Positions 8,624 to 17,370 of a stretch of DNA of 64,000 nt are shown here, piece by piece; position 1 is the first letter of the stretch, and each line of letters starts with the position of its first letter. Made by a program: the position numbers and the translations under genes. This DNA is from Bilifractor sp002394235 (GTDB lineage: Bacteria > Bacillota > Clostridia > Lachnospirales > Lachnospiraceae): positions 8,794-72,793 of the forward strand of contig NZ_JBQKGJ010000018.1 in the NCBI RefSeq assembly GCF_052118845.1. The letters are read 5' to 3'. The notes beneath the pieces are model-generated. The model saw only the letters and a list, made by a program, of their open reading frames with translations, was not told where the DNA came from and made no database searches.

Positions 8624-9775
8624 TCAGAGCTTGAAGAGCTCCTTCAGCTTGTCTTCCTTCAGATCGGATCCGATCACGCACAGACGGCCGGTATACTCCG
8701 GTGCGCCTTCGCGGACGTCTGCCTCTTCCGGAACCATGTCAAAATAAATCCACTTTCCGTCGGTTCCCTCTACCATGCCCTTTGCACGCAGAATTGTTCC
8801 ATAGGTATTGTCCGCGGAAAGAGCCTTAAGAATACTGCTGATCTCATCGCTGGTGTACTTCCGGATCGTCTCCTGCCCCCAGCTGGTGAAGACCTCATCA
8901 GCATCGTGATGATGATGGTGGTGATGGCCGCATCCGCAGTGATCATGATGGTGCTCATGACCCTCCTCATCATGATCATGGTGGTGATCACAGTGGTCAT
9001 GCTCATCCTCGTCGTGATCGCCATGATGGTGCCCGCAGTGGTCATGCTCATCCCCGTCGTGATCGCCATGATGGTGCCCGCAGTGGTCATGCTCATCTTC
9101 ATCGTGATCGTGATGATGATGCTCGTGCTCCTCTTCGTCCTCGTCATCATCCTCAACGAGCGAGAGATCAATCTTCACGCCCTCCATGGTATCCAGAACC
9201 TTTTTGCCGCTGAGCTGCTCTACCGGTGTGGTGATGACCGTTGCCTTCGGATTCAGCTCGCGGATCAGAGCCAGCGCTTCCTCAACCTTCGCGTCTGTCG
9301 CCTTCGGTGTATCCATGCGGCTCAGGATGATCGTGCCGGCAGCCTCGACCTGATTCTTGAAAAACTCGCCGAAGTTCTTCAGATACATCTTTGCCTTTGT
9401 GACATCGACAACCGTCGTCGCACTGTTCAGTTCAAGGTCCGCGGCTCCGGCATTCTTCTCGACTGCACGGATGACATCCGAAAGCTTACCGACACCGGAG
9501 GGCTCAATGATCACGCGGTCCGGATGATACTTGTCAACGACCTCCTTCAGCGCAACGCCGAAATCGCCGACCAGGGAGCAGCAGATGCATCCGGAATTCA
9601 TCTCCTTGATTTCAATACCCGCGTCCTTCAGGAAACCGCCGTCGATTCCGATTTCACCGAACTCGTTCTCAATCAGAACCACCTGCTGTCCCTTCAGGGC
9701 ATCCGCAAGAAGCTTCTTGATCAGCGTAGTCTTGCCTGCACCCAAAAAACCTGAAATAATATCTATCTTTGTCAT
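8624..9775 (-). CDS. COG0523 metallochaperone GTPase with long His/Asp-rich insert
   Basis: A G3E GTPase with Walker A GFLGAGKTT (residues 9-17), the ENEFGE motif and GCICCS, the CxCC zinc site typical of COG0523/ZNG1. Between the GTPase and the C-terminal CobW_C domain (ILRAKGMVEGTDGKWIYFD) is a metal-binding stretch of about 85 residues made of His, Asp, Glu and Cys. It contains a 15-residue repeat of the form DEHDHCGHHHGDHD. The likely job is zinc (or nickel/cobalt) storage and transfer. The ATG follows AGGAGA, and a near-consensus promoter lies 80-110 bp upstream. Length 383 aa. Confidence 0.9.
   Translation of the reverse strand: MTKIDIISGFLGAGKTTLIKKLLADALKGQQVVLIENEFGEIGIDGGFLKDAGIEIKEMNSGCICCSLVGDFGVALKEVVDKYHPDRVIIEPSGVGKLSDVIRAVEKNAGAADLELNSATTVVDVTKAKMYLKNFGEFFKNQVEAAGTIILSRMDTPKATDAKVEEALALIRELNPKATVITTPVEQLSGKKVLDTMEGVKIDLSLVEDDDEDEEEHEHHHHDHDEDEHDHCGHHHGDHDGDEHDHCGHHHGDHDEDEHDHCDHHHDHDEEGHEHHHDHCGCGHHHHHHHDADEVFTSWGQETIRKYTSDEISSILKALSADNTYGTILRAKGMVEGTDGKWIYFDMVPEEADVREGAPEYTGRLCVIGSDLKEDKLKELFKL
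8994..9110 (-). repeat. 45-bp in-frame repeat in the His-rich region
   Basis: TGGTCATGCTCATC recurs at 8994, 9039 and 9084, exactly 45 bp apart. Each unit codes 15 residues of the metal-binding stretch, so copy number changes would lengthen or shorten it without a frameshift. Confidence 0.9.
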
Positions 9776-9856
9776 ATAAAATCACTCTCCTGTTCTGTGA
9801 ACCGCCGCTGTCAGTGGCTGATTAGGTTGTGCACTATTCTATTGCGTAGCTTTATC

Positions 9857-9884
9857 ATTATACTGCAATCCCAGAAAATGTCAA
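9857..9884 (-). promoter_or_regulatory. Promoter of the His-rich CobW gene
   Basis: On the minus strand TTGACA and TATAAT are separated by 16 bp. The predicted start gives a leader of about 75 nt. The bases just after the -10 (TAATGATAA) resemble half of a Fur/Zur-type site. Confidence 0.8.
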
Positions 9885-10035
9885 TTCCACTTCCCTGCGA
9901 TCGGGAAATTCGATGGATGCCAAAGAAAAAGAATGACCGAGTGAAAATTTGGTTAAAATCTTCATTCTATTCCTATCACCTCAAAACTACAGCACAGCAT
10001 TTGAGATAATAAGCAACAGATTAGTAATATTTTAT

Positions 10036-10054
10036 AGGAAATGAGAATCATTAC
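10036..10054. promoter_or_regulatory. Possible Fur/Zur-family operator
   Basis: GAAATGAGAATCATTAC resembles the classic Fur box (GATAATGATAATCATTATC). It lies about 150 bp upstream of the His-rich CobW promoter, past the terminator of the next gene, in an otherwise empty 500-bp gap (9776-10275). The match is suggestive only. Confidence 0.35.
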
Positions 10055-10156
10055 AAGTGTAATATGCGCCAAAATATCATATCAAAAGGTGTTATAAATC
10101 GTCTGTTTATTAGTATTCCAATATTGCCCACTTCTCTGCATTATTATCCGCAAAAA

Positions 10157-10201
10157 TAACCGCCTGCAAAAATGCATTTCTGCATCTGCCCGGCGGTTAT
10201 C
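10157..10201 (-). terminator. Intrinsic terminator of the 79-aa gene
   Basis: Arms ATAACCGCC and GGCGGTTAT enclose an inner TGCA...TGCA stem, followed on the minus strand by a T-run (TTATTTTTGC). Confidence 0.8.
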
Positions 10202-10275
10202 CTCTCTCTATTCAATTGACATATTTCCGCTTCAGCCAAACAACTTCTGTCAGCTGACACAGATTCAGTCACACA

Positions 10276-10515
10276 TCAGTTGCCCTGAATCATGAAATCC
10301 ATCAGTGCCTTGATATCTTCCGGCTCGGAAGCTACGATCTCCAGCTCCGGAATTGCTGCCTCGTTTGAGAAGATATTTGCCAGTGATACGTACTGGCTGA
10401 GCTTGGATTTGAGGTTCAGTCTGTCGCCCTCTGCGGTAACCAGCTCTACGCGGCCCTTGCAATTATCAATCACCTTGAAAAACCCGTCTACATCCTTAAT
10501 GTTCTGCAGTTTCAT
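10276..10515 (-). CDS. Small conserved-looking protein, function unknown
   Basis: A 79-aa soluble, acidic protein (MKLQNIKDVDGFFKVID...) with a strong GGAGGTG ribosome binding site 8 nt before ATG and its own terminator. The layout suggests a short two-helix plus strand fold; no catalytic motif, signal peptide or membrane segment is visible. I recall similar short proteins in Lachnospiraceae genomes without known function. It stands between the His-rich CobW gene and the zinc-ribbon membrane protein, apparently as a single gene. Confidence 0.8.
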   Translation of the reverse strand: MKLQNIKDVDGFFKVIDNCKGRVELVTAEGDRLNLKSKLSQYVSLANIFSNEAAIPELEIVASEPEDIKALMDFMIQGN

Positions 10516-10590
10516 TGTTGTACACCTCCAATACTGTTCTCTACTGCTTACCTTCTTCTGATGATCCTGTCCTCTTATTCTCTGGACAAA

Positions 10591-10716
10591 AACTCATCCT
10601 GCCCGATGTCCTTCAGACAAATATCAACGCGCCATGAATTCTGTATGAATTAAAACTCATTCAGCCCGATGTCCTCCGGACAAATTTCATCATACCATGA
10701 ATTCTGTACGAATTGA
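10591..10716. repeat. 63-bp direct repeat 3' of the zinc-ribbon gene
   Basis: AACTCATYCWGCCCGATGTC begins at 10591 and again at 10654, with matching downstream bases through CCATGAATTCTGTAYGAATT. A weaker third piece lies at 10563-10590. Confidence 0.85.
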
Positions 10717-10725
10717 AGGCAGTTT

Positions 10726-11964
10726 TTAATATCCATTATAATTATTCGTCTGTCCGTAGTTCGCAGTCCCACCGTACGTGCCGTCCCCGTAGCCGGCTCC
10801 TGCTCCGTAACCGCTGTTATAGGTGCCGTCAGCATTGCCGCTGCCGTAGCTGCCGCCGGCATTGCCGCTGCCATATGTGCTGCTGTCTGTTCCGCCGTAG
10901 CTTCCTGCACCTCCGTAGACATCCGTACCGTTCGTTCCTGCGCCGTAGGTTCCGGTTCCACCGGCTGTGTTTCCTGCTCCTGTACTTCCATTTCCGTCTG
11001 CTCCGCCAGCTGCGCCGCCTGCTGTTCCCGCGGTTCCGGATGCGGAAGCATCGGTACCGGATCCTGAGGCTCCGGCAGACTGTGTCCCTGTACCTGCCGC
11101 ACCGTTTGTATCCGTTCCCGCTCCCGCCGCTGTCTCTCCGGTCGGAACTCCGTAGACGTCAACCTCGTTGATGCAGGTATCATCATAATCCGTTCCCTTA
11201 TACACCTCGTCGATGGTCATCTTGATCTCGGATGTCTCGACATCCTTCGAGAGTTCCACACAGAATTCCTTCTTCTCGTCCGGGAAGGTGACCTGAACGC
11301 TCTGATCGCCGAACTCGAAGGTCATCGTCTTCGGACGGTTGTTCATGGTGTAATTGTCATCCGAGCCGTACCAGTTTCCGAGGCGCAGCACAAGGAATCT
11401 CACCTTGCAGACCTGATCCAGATGATAGGTGACACTCTCACCGATCCCGGACCCGTCCACTCCTTCCTGCCAGCTGCTGTCCTTCGATCCATCGTACAGA
11501 ACATGCGGTGTGTTGTCGATTCCCGCCTGCGAAATCGTCGATGTCGCATCGGCGCTCGCCACGGTTACCTGTGAATACCCGAGCAGATCAATCTGCGACT
11601 GACGGCTTGCGTCCACAATGGAGGCTGTCAGCTTGTCCTCCTCTGCCCCCGGCGTCACAGACGGCTCTGAGGTGGAAGAGACAGAAACCGAAGACGAGGA
11701 ACTTGTGACCGATTCCTCCTCCGGAGTCGGCGTTGCCTTAATCGTGACCTTCTGCGGAGAATTGTTCTGTCCGTCTTTCAGGAATTTCGATATGCCGAAC
11801 ATCGCGCCGATTCCCGCGGCAAGAATCACCAGAATCAGGATAATTCCCATAAGCAGAAGCTGGCGCTCTCTCTTTTTTACCCGAACCTTATCCAGCCGTC
11901 TGCCGCAGCGGGAACATCGCCTCGCAGTATCCGGATTTTGTTCACCACAATATGGACATCTCAT
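10726..11964 (-). CDS. Zinc-ribbon, single-pass membrane protein with discoidin-like domain
   Basis: Residues 1-22 form a zinc ribbon (MRCPYCGEQNPDTARRCSRCG). A basic stretch and one membrane helix follow (about 34-60). An outward Ser/Thr/Pro linker leads to a domain at about 130-280 that looks like the discoidin/NADase-type glycan-binding fold (TPHVLYDGSKDSSWQEG, VRFLVLRLGNWYG, CINEVDVYG). The last 130 residues are Gly/Ser/Thr/Tyr/Asn repeats. This suggests a surface protein binding cell-wall or host glycan; the ligand is unknown. The ATG follows GGAGGG/GGAAG. The tail resembles that of the C39-like lipoprotein at 18492. Confidence 0.75.
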   Translation of the reverse strand: MRCPYCGEQNPDTARRCSRCGRRLDKVRVKKRERQLLLMGIILILVILAAGIGAMFGISKFLKDGQNNSPQKVTIKATPTPEEESVTSSSSSVSVSSTSEPSVTPGAEEDKLTASIVDASRQSQIDLLGYSQVTVASADATSTISQAGIDNTPHVLYDGSKDSSWQEGVDGSGIGESVTYHLDQVCKVRFLVLRLGNWYGSDDNYTMNNRPKTMTFEFGDQSVQVTFPDEKKEFCVELSKDVETSEIKMTIDEVYKGTDYDDTCINEVDVYGVPTGETAAGAGTDTNGAAGTGTQSAGASGSGTDASASGTAGTAGGAAGGADGNGSTGAGNTAGGTGTYGAGTNGTDVYGGAGSYGGTDSSTYGSGNAGGSYGSGNADGTYNSGYGAGAGYGDGTYGGTANYGQTNNYNGY

Positions 11965-11994
11965 AAACTTCCAGTCCCTCCAGTTTTTTCTTAG

Positions 11995-12933
11995 TCAATC
12001 TGCTCTGAAGACCCGGACTTCCTTCCGGAACCTTTCAAAATTCTCTCTTGTGCAAAGCTGCGTGCCTTCCCGGATCAGCGACCCGTTCGCCGCAATCACT
12101 CCGTATCGGAGAATCTCCGAAAGCGGGAGGCCTTTCTCCATCGCCACGCACATTCCGGCCACCATGGAATCTCCGGCTCCCTGTGTGCTTCTGACGTCTA
12201 TCCTGTCCGGCGGACAGATCCACGCCCCCTCACGGCCGACGATCATGGCACCCTCCGCTCCCATGGACAGACAGATGATCCCGACCCCTCCATCGATGAT
12301 TTCTCCAGCCTTTCGCAGGATCTCCTCCCGGCCCGGATTCTCCAGGCCGAATGCCGTCTCAAACTCATAGAGATTCGGCTTGATTACATCGGGACAGGCC
12401 TGAATCCCCTCCAGAAAAAGCTCTCCTTCCGCGTCCAGAATCACCTTTTTCCCGATCCTCCTGCACGCAGCGGTCAGGTCTCTGTAAAATGAGGCTGGCA
12501 CACCCTGCGGTACGCTTCCGGTGATCACTGCCATGTCGATCTCCGGATCCGACAGCTGCTCCATCAGCTGATCCGTGAACGCCCGTATGGTTTTCGCGTC
12601 CAGCGGATCTCCCTTCTGATTCAGCTCGGTCGTGACACGGTCTTCCTCGTTCATCACCTTGATATTTTCCCGGACCGCTCCCTCCGCCATATATGCCTCA
12701 TAATGAATACCGAGCGCCTCCAGCCCCTTCGAAAAGTCCTGCCCGTTCTTCGTGTAATTGATACCGAAGGTCCGCACCGGAATTCCAAGCTGGTTCAGCA
12801 CGATGGAGACGTTAATTCCTTTTCCGGAAAAATCTGACCGCTTCGTCTGTACGCGGTTCAGCCCGCCGTAGGAAAATCCACGGATGGTGAGGGTTTTGTC
12901 GATACAGGGATTCATCGTTACTGTTGCGATCAT
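11995..12933 (-). CDS. PfkB-family hexose-phosphate kinase (1-phosphofructokinase type)
   Basis: A 312-aa ribokinase-fold sugar kinase of the FruK/LacC branch: MIATVTMNPCIDKTL at the start, GKGINVS near residue 37, and the ATP/anion-hole motif STQGAGDSMVAG near 250 with the catalytic Asp. The branch phosphorylates fructose-1-phosphate or tagatose-6-phosphate. No PTS or DeoR regulator gene lies beside it, so the substrate stays open. Its ATG overlaps the stop of the upstream 149-aa gene (ATGA), implying translational coupling. Confidence 0.88.
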   Translation of the reverse strand: MIATVTMNPCIDKTLTIRGFSYGGLNRVQTKRSDFSGKGINVSIVLNQLGIPVRTFGINYTKNGQDFSKGLEALGIHYEAYMAEGAVRENIKVMNEEDRVTTELNQKGDPLDAKTIRAFTDQLMEQLSDPEIDMAVITGSVPQGVPASFYRDLTAACRRIGKKVILDAEGELFLEGIQACPDVIKPNLYEFETAFGLENPGREEILRKAGEIIDGGVGIICLSMGAEGAMIVGREGAWICPPDRIDVRSTQGAGDSMVAGMCVAMEKGLPLSEILRYGVIAANGSLIREGTQLCTRENFERFRKEVRVFRAD

Positions 12934-13379
12934 GATTGCTCCTCGTCTCCCTCATACGCCGCGATCTTCTCCAGATAATCATCGTCCGACAGCGTTTCCA
13001 TCTCATCGAATGGAATGGTGTATTCATAGTTATTGATAATCCGAAGGTATCGGCTGTCCAGATCGATGATGTACACATAGTCCACGACATCTGCGTAGTC
13101 CTCGCTGTTATACAGCTTCATCGAGCCCTTTCTCCAGAGAAGCCCCAGGATATCGCCCGACCGGTCCGTTCTCGCGTCCGTCTGTGTCTCATCATAGGGA
13201 ATGAACTGACACCCCTGGACGATCTCTGCGAACTTCTCCATCTCATCGTTCCGAAGCCGCTCCTGCAGAAAGTGCAGGATGTTCAGGCCGGTCATCGCCG
13301 GATGTCCGTCCTCCGGTCCGAACTTATCGATTCGTTTCTTGTCCTCAAGGAAAATATATACTGCGCTGGAAATTTCCAT
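12930..13379 (-). CDS. Uncharacterised acidic protein coupled to the PfkB kinase
   Basis: I do not recognise this 149-aa protein. It starts MEISSAVYIFLEDKKRIDKFG after GGAAGGA at 7 nt; a longer in-frame extension runs into a repeat element and has no ribosome binding site. It is Asp/Glu-rich, lacks a signal peptide and membrane segments, and ends by overlapping the kinase start by 4 bp. A regulatory or accessory role for the kinase is possible from the coupling alone. Confidence 0.75.
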   Translation of the reverse strand: MEISSAVYIFLEDKKRIDKFGPEDGHPAMTGLNILHFLQERLRNDEMEKFAEIVQGCQFIPYDETQTDARTDRSGDILGLLWRKGSMKLYNSEDYADVVDYVYIIDLDSRYLRIINNYEYTIPFDEMETLSDDDYLEKIAAYEGDEEQS

Positions 13380-13469
13380 ATCTGATTCCTTCCTGATCAT
13401 ACATATGACAGCTGCGTTATTCATATTCTGATGCACCATCCGCTGGGCATAGTGTTCTGTTATTATCTT

Positions 13470-13650
13470 ACTGTATAAAGCCGTCGTCAAGCGAGCAGTT
13501 TTTGGGCATGCAGAGCATGCACAGGAAACTGCATGCTTGAACGACGCTAACATGTATGAGCATGGAGCGGTGTGAAACACCGCGAGAATGCGAATACATG
13601 TGGCAACTGCGAGAGTTGCGAAGCAACGGAGCAGCTGGCTTTATACAGTA
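13470..13650. mobile_element. Family A element, copy A1
   Basis: Bounded by perfect 13-bp inverted repeats ACTGTATAAAGCC and GGCTTTATACAGT. Inside are nested hairpins (e.g. ACATGTATGAGCAT.../...GCGAATACATGT). The conserved right arm ATGTGGCACGACTTATCGTATG follows directly. No coding capacity, so it is MITE-like. This variant has a diverged left half. Confidence 0.85.
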
Positions 13651-13727
13651 TGTGGCACGACTTATCGTATGGGGGTTTACTATATATCGTCTGAATCTGG
13701 TCTGAAAATTTTATTTTCGTCGAAGTC

Positions 13728-13827
13728 GTCAGCCCCTGAGTGACTGCAGAAAGCATTAACCGAATAAACGGTCACGGCATAAAACTTCAAGCTTCTTTGA
13801 AATTGTCAGCTTCTGAGTGACTGCAGC
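13728..13827 (-). repeat. Duplicated 3' end of the omega-amidase gene
   Basis: GTCAGCYYCTGAGTGACTGCAG occurs at 13728 and at 13805, where it carries the stop and last codons of the gene. The spacing is 77 bp. Confidence 0.8.
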
Positions 13828-14600
13828 AGCGGAAGCTCCCGGCGCACCTTGTCCACCAGCGGCAGGTCCAGATTCGTGATCTGCACGCCCTCCTTTTCAT
13901 CCATCTCTGCCACGACATCTCCCCACGGTGAAACCACCATGGAATGTCCCCAGGACACGTAGGAAAAGGATGGATCTCTGGCGTCCGATGTCCCGACCAT
14001 ATAGCACTGGTTGTCGACCGCCCGCGAACGGAACATCAGCTCCCAGTGCGCAGGACCCGTGGTCATATTGAAGGATGCCGGAACCAGCACCACCTTCGCG
14101 CCGGACAGGACCATCTCGCGCACCATCTCCGGAAACCTGCAGTCAAAGCAGATACAGATCCCCATCCTGCAGAACTCCGTGTCGAAGACGGTCGCCCCCT
14201 TTCCAGCTGTCAGTGTATCCGATTCCCGAAAATGCTGCCCGCCCTCTACATTGATATCAAACAGATGCGCCTTTCTGTGCTTTGCGATCTGTCTTCCCTC
14301 CCGGTCAAACACATAGGCCGTGTTGTATACGCGGCCCTCTGCGTCCACCTCCGGGATGGACCCGGCAGACAGATAGATCCGATGCTCTCTCGCCATATTG
14401 GAAAGCTGTTTCCAGCTTTCGCCGCCTTCCGGCTCCGCGTATCCCGGAAAGCAGGAGGTCTCATAGGGCGTCGTGAACATCTCTCCGACCGCCACCAGAT
14501 CAACCGCTTCCCCGTCGAGTCCGTTCAGCTTCTCCGCCAGCATGTCCAGATTTTCCTGTTTGTTTTTGTACACATGCGATTGAATCTGCGCAATCCTCAT
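13806..14600 (-). CDS. Nitrilase-family amidohydrolase, omega-amidase-like
   Basis: A 264-aa carbon-nitrogen hydrolase. The Glu-Lys-Cys triad is visible as VGEMFTTPYE (about residue 42), KHRKAHLFD (about 110) and CICFDCRFPE (about 147). The sequence resembles NIT2/YafV omega-amidases, which hydrolyse alpha-ketoglutaramate or alpha-ketosuccinamate left after glutamine or asparagine transamination. That fits the nitrogen gene block further along, though other amides are possible. The start has AGGAGGACATCG before ATG. Gene ends in a duplicated tail. Confidence 0.88.
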   Translation of the reverse strand: MRIAQIQSHVYKNKQENLDMLAEKLNGLDGEAVDLVAVGEMFTTPYETSCFPGYAEPEGGESWKQLSNMAREHRIYLSAGSIPEVDAEGRVYNTAYVFDREGRQIAKHRKAHLFDINVEGGQHFRESDTLTAGKGATVFDTEFCRMGICICFDCRFPEMVREMVLSGAKVVLVPASFNMTTGPAHWELMFRSRAVDNQCYMVGTSDARDPSFSYVSWGHSMVVSPWGDVVAEMDEKEGVQITNLDLPLVDKVRRELPLLQSLRS

Positions 14601-14689
14601 CGATGTCCTCCTGTTTCGCTTATAACGCTTCTGACGCAGTATACGGCAGTATGTGGCAGTATGGCGCCATAATGAATCATATAGCCGTT

Positions 14690-14795
14690 TGTGGTTCCTT
14701 TGCTCTGCTGTACTTCTGTTTGCTGTTCTTCTGCTTTGCGATTCTTTTGCCCTGCGATTCTTCTGCCTAACGGTTCTTTTACTTGCCTAATGATT
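14690..14795. repeat. 16-bp tandem repeat upstream of the omega-amidase gene
   Basis: About six imperfect units of 15-17 bp of the type CTGCTTTGCGATTCTT lie in tandem. Together with the 52-bp repeat they fill much of the 790-bp gap 14601-15390, in which I see no gene. Confidence 0.8.
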
Positions 14796-15065
14796 TCGAC
14801 ACAAACTCAACCGGATGCTTGTGGATTTATTATTTCCTTATTCATTGTAGCCTGTGCGGCCGCCCTCTTCAACGGCTTACATGACTTTTTCTTTCTTCCT
14901 TAATAAAAGATATAACAAATAATCGCAAATACAACAAGATAAACCAGATATCATCCCGATATCATTCATTTGTTCTTCCGCGATTCGAGATGTATATCCG
15001 GAACCAGACCTATGACTGCATGTAACCTGCAAATTCTAGATTTCTTTCGCCTGTCCATGCTGTCT

Positions 15066-15222
15066 CAAGCGAAGAATTCCGCCTTTTCTTCATTTCCGTC
15101 GCCCGGCCGTTCTGGCTCATGCGAAGCTTTCAGCCTTTTCTTCATTTCCGTCGCTCGGCTACTCTCTCTCAGGCGACGATTCTCGCATTTTCTTGATTTC
15201 CGCCGCCCGACAAGCTCTTCTT
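15066..15222. repeat. 52-bp tandem repeat, three copies
   Basis: CCTTTTCTTCATTTCCGTCG recurs at 15082 and 15134, with a diverged copy at 15186. Spacing is 52 bp throughout. Confidence 0.88.
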
Positions 15223-15290
15223 TTGTTTTGATGAGTTTTGATGAGTTTTAATCATCCTGTCAGATATCATACTGCCGTCTTTACGCCGTC

Positions 15291-15336
15291 AGTACAAGAA
15301 AAAATGCGGTCATATGACCGCATTTTTTCTTGTACT
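15291..15336. terminator. Perfect palindromic terminator after pgm
   Basis: Two 23-bp arms (AGTACAAGAAAAAATGCGGTCAT and its exact complement; shown here by ends 15291 and 15336) abut without a spacer. Runs of A and T within the arms make it suitable for ending transcription from either side. It lies 55 bp past the pgm stop. Confidence 0.9.
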
Positions 15337-15390
15337 GATTTTCTGAGAATTTATCTGTCCTCAACGTATTTCGTACGCACTTTGTCTTGC

Positions 15391-17073
15391 TTACTCAAAG
15401 ATCGGCTTCAGCGCTGCCGCGAGTTCTTCCTTCTCGGCCTCGGCCTCCGCAAGATCCTTTCCCTTTGTCGTATAATACGCCTTGATCTTCGGCTCCGTGC
15501 CGGAAGGACGCACAACAACGGATGCGCCGTCCTCGAGACCGTAGATCAGTACATTGGCCTTCGGAAGACCGGTCTTCTCAGGCTCCTCATAATCGGTGAC
15601 GCTTACCACCTTCCTGCCCGCGAAGTCTGCCGGAGGATTCTGGCGAAGCTCCGCCATGATTCCCGCCATCTTGTCCATTCCGGAAAGTCCCGGGAACTCG
15701 AAGCTGTCCACCTTGTTCAGGTAACGGCCGTACTCCTTGTAGATCTCCTCCAGACGCTGCTTGATCGAGGAACCGATGCTTCTGTAGTACGCCGCCATCT
15801 CGCAGATCAGCATGGATCCGATGATGGCATCCTTGTCGCGTACATACGGGCCGGCGAGATAACCGTAGCTCTCCTCAAATCCGAAGATAAAGCGATCCAC
15901 TTCTCCGGCAGCTTCCAGCTGCGCGATCTGATCGCCGATCCACTTGAAGCCGGTCAGCGTATGTCTCAACTCCACGCCGTAATGCTTTGCCACAAGATCC
16001 GCCAGCGGAGTCGATACGATGGACTTCACCGCCACCGGGTTCTTCGGCATGGTTCCCTTCTCGATGCGTCCGGCGCAGATGTAATCCAGCAGAAGCACAC
16101 CCATCTCATTTCCGGATACCAGCTCATATGAGCCGTCCGGACACTTCATGGCAATGCCGACACGGTCCGCGTCAGGATCTGTCGCCAGCATCAGATCCGC
16201 ACCGGTCTTCTTCGCAAGCTCAAGTCCGTATTTCAGCGCCTCGAAAATCTCCGGGTTCGGATATGGAGCGGTTGTGAAATATCCGTTCGGGTACTCCTGC
16301 TCCGGAACAATCGTGATATCCGTGATTCCGATATCCTGCAGCACGCGGGTAACCGGTACGAGTCCGGTTCCGTTAAGCGGGGAATACACAAGCTTCAGTC
16401 CTGCGGTCTTTGCAAGGCCCGGTCTGACCTGTCTCGCCTCGATCGCGGCATATAATGCTTCCTTGCAGTCGTCGCCGACGAACTGAATCAGCCCCTTCTC
16501 AACGCCCTCCGCGAAGGACATGTACTTTGCGCCTGTCAGCACATCGGTCTTCTGAATCGAATCATATACAACAGCAGCCGCGTCATCGGTCATCTGGCAT
16601 CCGTCCGGTCCGTAAGCCTTATATCCGTTATACTTTGCCGGGTTATGAGAAGCTGTCACCATGATGCCGGCGTTGCACTTGTAGTATCTGGTCGCAAAAC
16701 TCAGTGCCGGAACCGGCATCAGCTCATCGTAGATGCGCACCTTGATTCCGTTTGCCGCGAGCACGCCCGCCGCATCTCTTGCAAAATTCCATCCCTTCAG
16801 ACGGCTGTCATAGCTGATTGCCACGGTCTGCGTTCCGCCCTGGGTCTTCACCCAGTCCGCCACACCCTGGGTGGCCTGTCTTACAACCCAAATGTTCATC
16901 CGGTTTGTGCCGGCGCCGAGCGTTCCGCGAAGTCCTGCCGTTCCGAACTGCAATTTCACCGCAAAGCGGTCCTTGATCGCCTCGTCATCGCCCTCAATAT
17001 CACGAAGTTCCTTCTTCAGATCAAAATCAATGAGATCCGCATTTAACCAGCGTTTGTAATCGTCCTGATACAT
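15391..17073 (-). CDS. Phosphoglucomutase / phosphomannomutase
   Basis: A 560-aa alpha-D-phosphohexomutase that swaps phosphate between C1 and C6 of glucose (or mannose) phosphate, feeding cell-wall and polysaccharide precursors. Motifs in order: FGTAGLRG substrate loop near residue 46, the catalytic serine loop TASHNPAKYNGYK near 140, metal loop DPDADRVG near 300, GFEESYG near 395, and phosphate-binding RPSGTEPKIK near 510. The length matches the PgcA type of Firmicutes. ATG follows GGAGGAATCAA. A consensus promoter lies 175 bp upstream. Confidence 0.95.
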   Translation of the reverse strand: MYQDDYKRWLNADLIDFDLKKELRDIEGDDEAIKDRFAVKLQFGTAGLRGTLGAGTNRMNIWVVRQATQGVADWVKTQGGTQTVAISYDSRLKGWNFARDAAGVLAANGIKVRIYDELMPVPALSFATRYYKCNAGIMVTASHNPAKYNGYKAYGPDGCQMTDDAAAVVYDSIQKTDVLTGAKYMSFAEGVEKGLIQFVGDDCKEALYAAIEARQVRPGLAKTAGLKLVYSPLNGTGLVPVTRVLQDIGITDITIVPEQEYPNGYFTTAPYPNPEIFEALKYGLELAKKTGADLMLATDPDADRVGIAMKCPDGSYELVSGNEMGVLLLDYICAGRIEKGTMPKNPVAVKSIVSTPLADLVAKHYGVELRHTLTGFKWIGDQIAQLEAAGEVDRFIFGFEESYGYLAGPYVRDKDAIIGSMLICEMAAYYRSIGSSIKQRLEEIYKEYGRYLNKVDSFEFPGLSGMDKMAGIMAELRQNPPADFAGRKVVSVTDYEEPEKTGLPKANVLIYGLEDGASVVVRPSGTEPKIKAYYTTKGKDLAEAEAEKEELAAALKPIFE

Positions 17074-17245
17074 TTGATTCCTCCGTTCTTCCTTATCATT
17101 CCGGATATTTGCATGGGTCGGCTGCCGCCCGAAAACAGGGGACTCCCGTTCTGACTATCCTGTCGGAGCGCCTCCGTCTTTACTGGCAAAACCAACAAAT
17201 CGGTTTTGAAGCAGGCACGTATTTTCGTGCTTTTCATGCAAAATA

Positions 17246-17274
17246 ATTTTACTGAATTTCGTATAGCTTGTCAA
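17246..17274 (-). promoter_or_regulatory. Promoter of the phosphoglucomutase gene
   Basis: Minus strand TTGACA and TAAAAT with a 17-bp spacer. The leader of about 165 nt has a small perfect hairpin (CAAAACC/GGTTTTG) but no recognised riboswitch. Confidence 0.8.
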
Positions 17275-17370
17275 GGAATGGGCAGTTACTGGCAGGGGTA
17301 ATGGACAGTTACCCGCAGGGGAGCGATCCGCCCCGGTTTTTTAGAATTCTTTTACCTCAAGTCCACACTT

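Noticed and set aside
8444..9754. 436-codon plus-strand frame with a hydrophobic Met/Val/Ile run
   Set aside because: It is the antisense of the His/Asp codons in the COG0523 protein (CAT/GAT read as ATG/ATC). No ribosome binding site.
10650..11186. 178-codon Glu/Gln/Pro-rich minus-strand frame
   Set aside because: It is a shifted reading of the Gly/Ser/Thr tail of the zinc-ribbon protein, whose domains and start are clear.
13470..13650. Family A considered as a standard insertion sequence
   Set aside because: It is under 270 bp in every copy and codes for no transposase; no clear target duplication flanks it.
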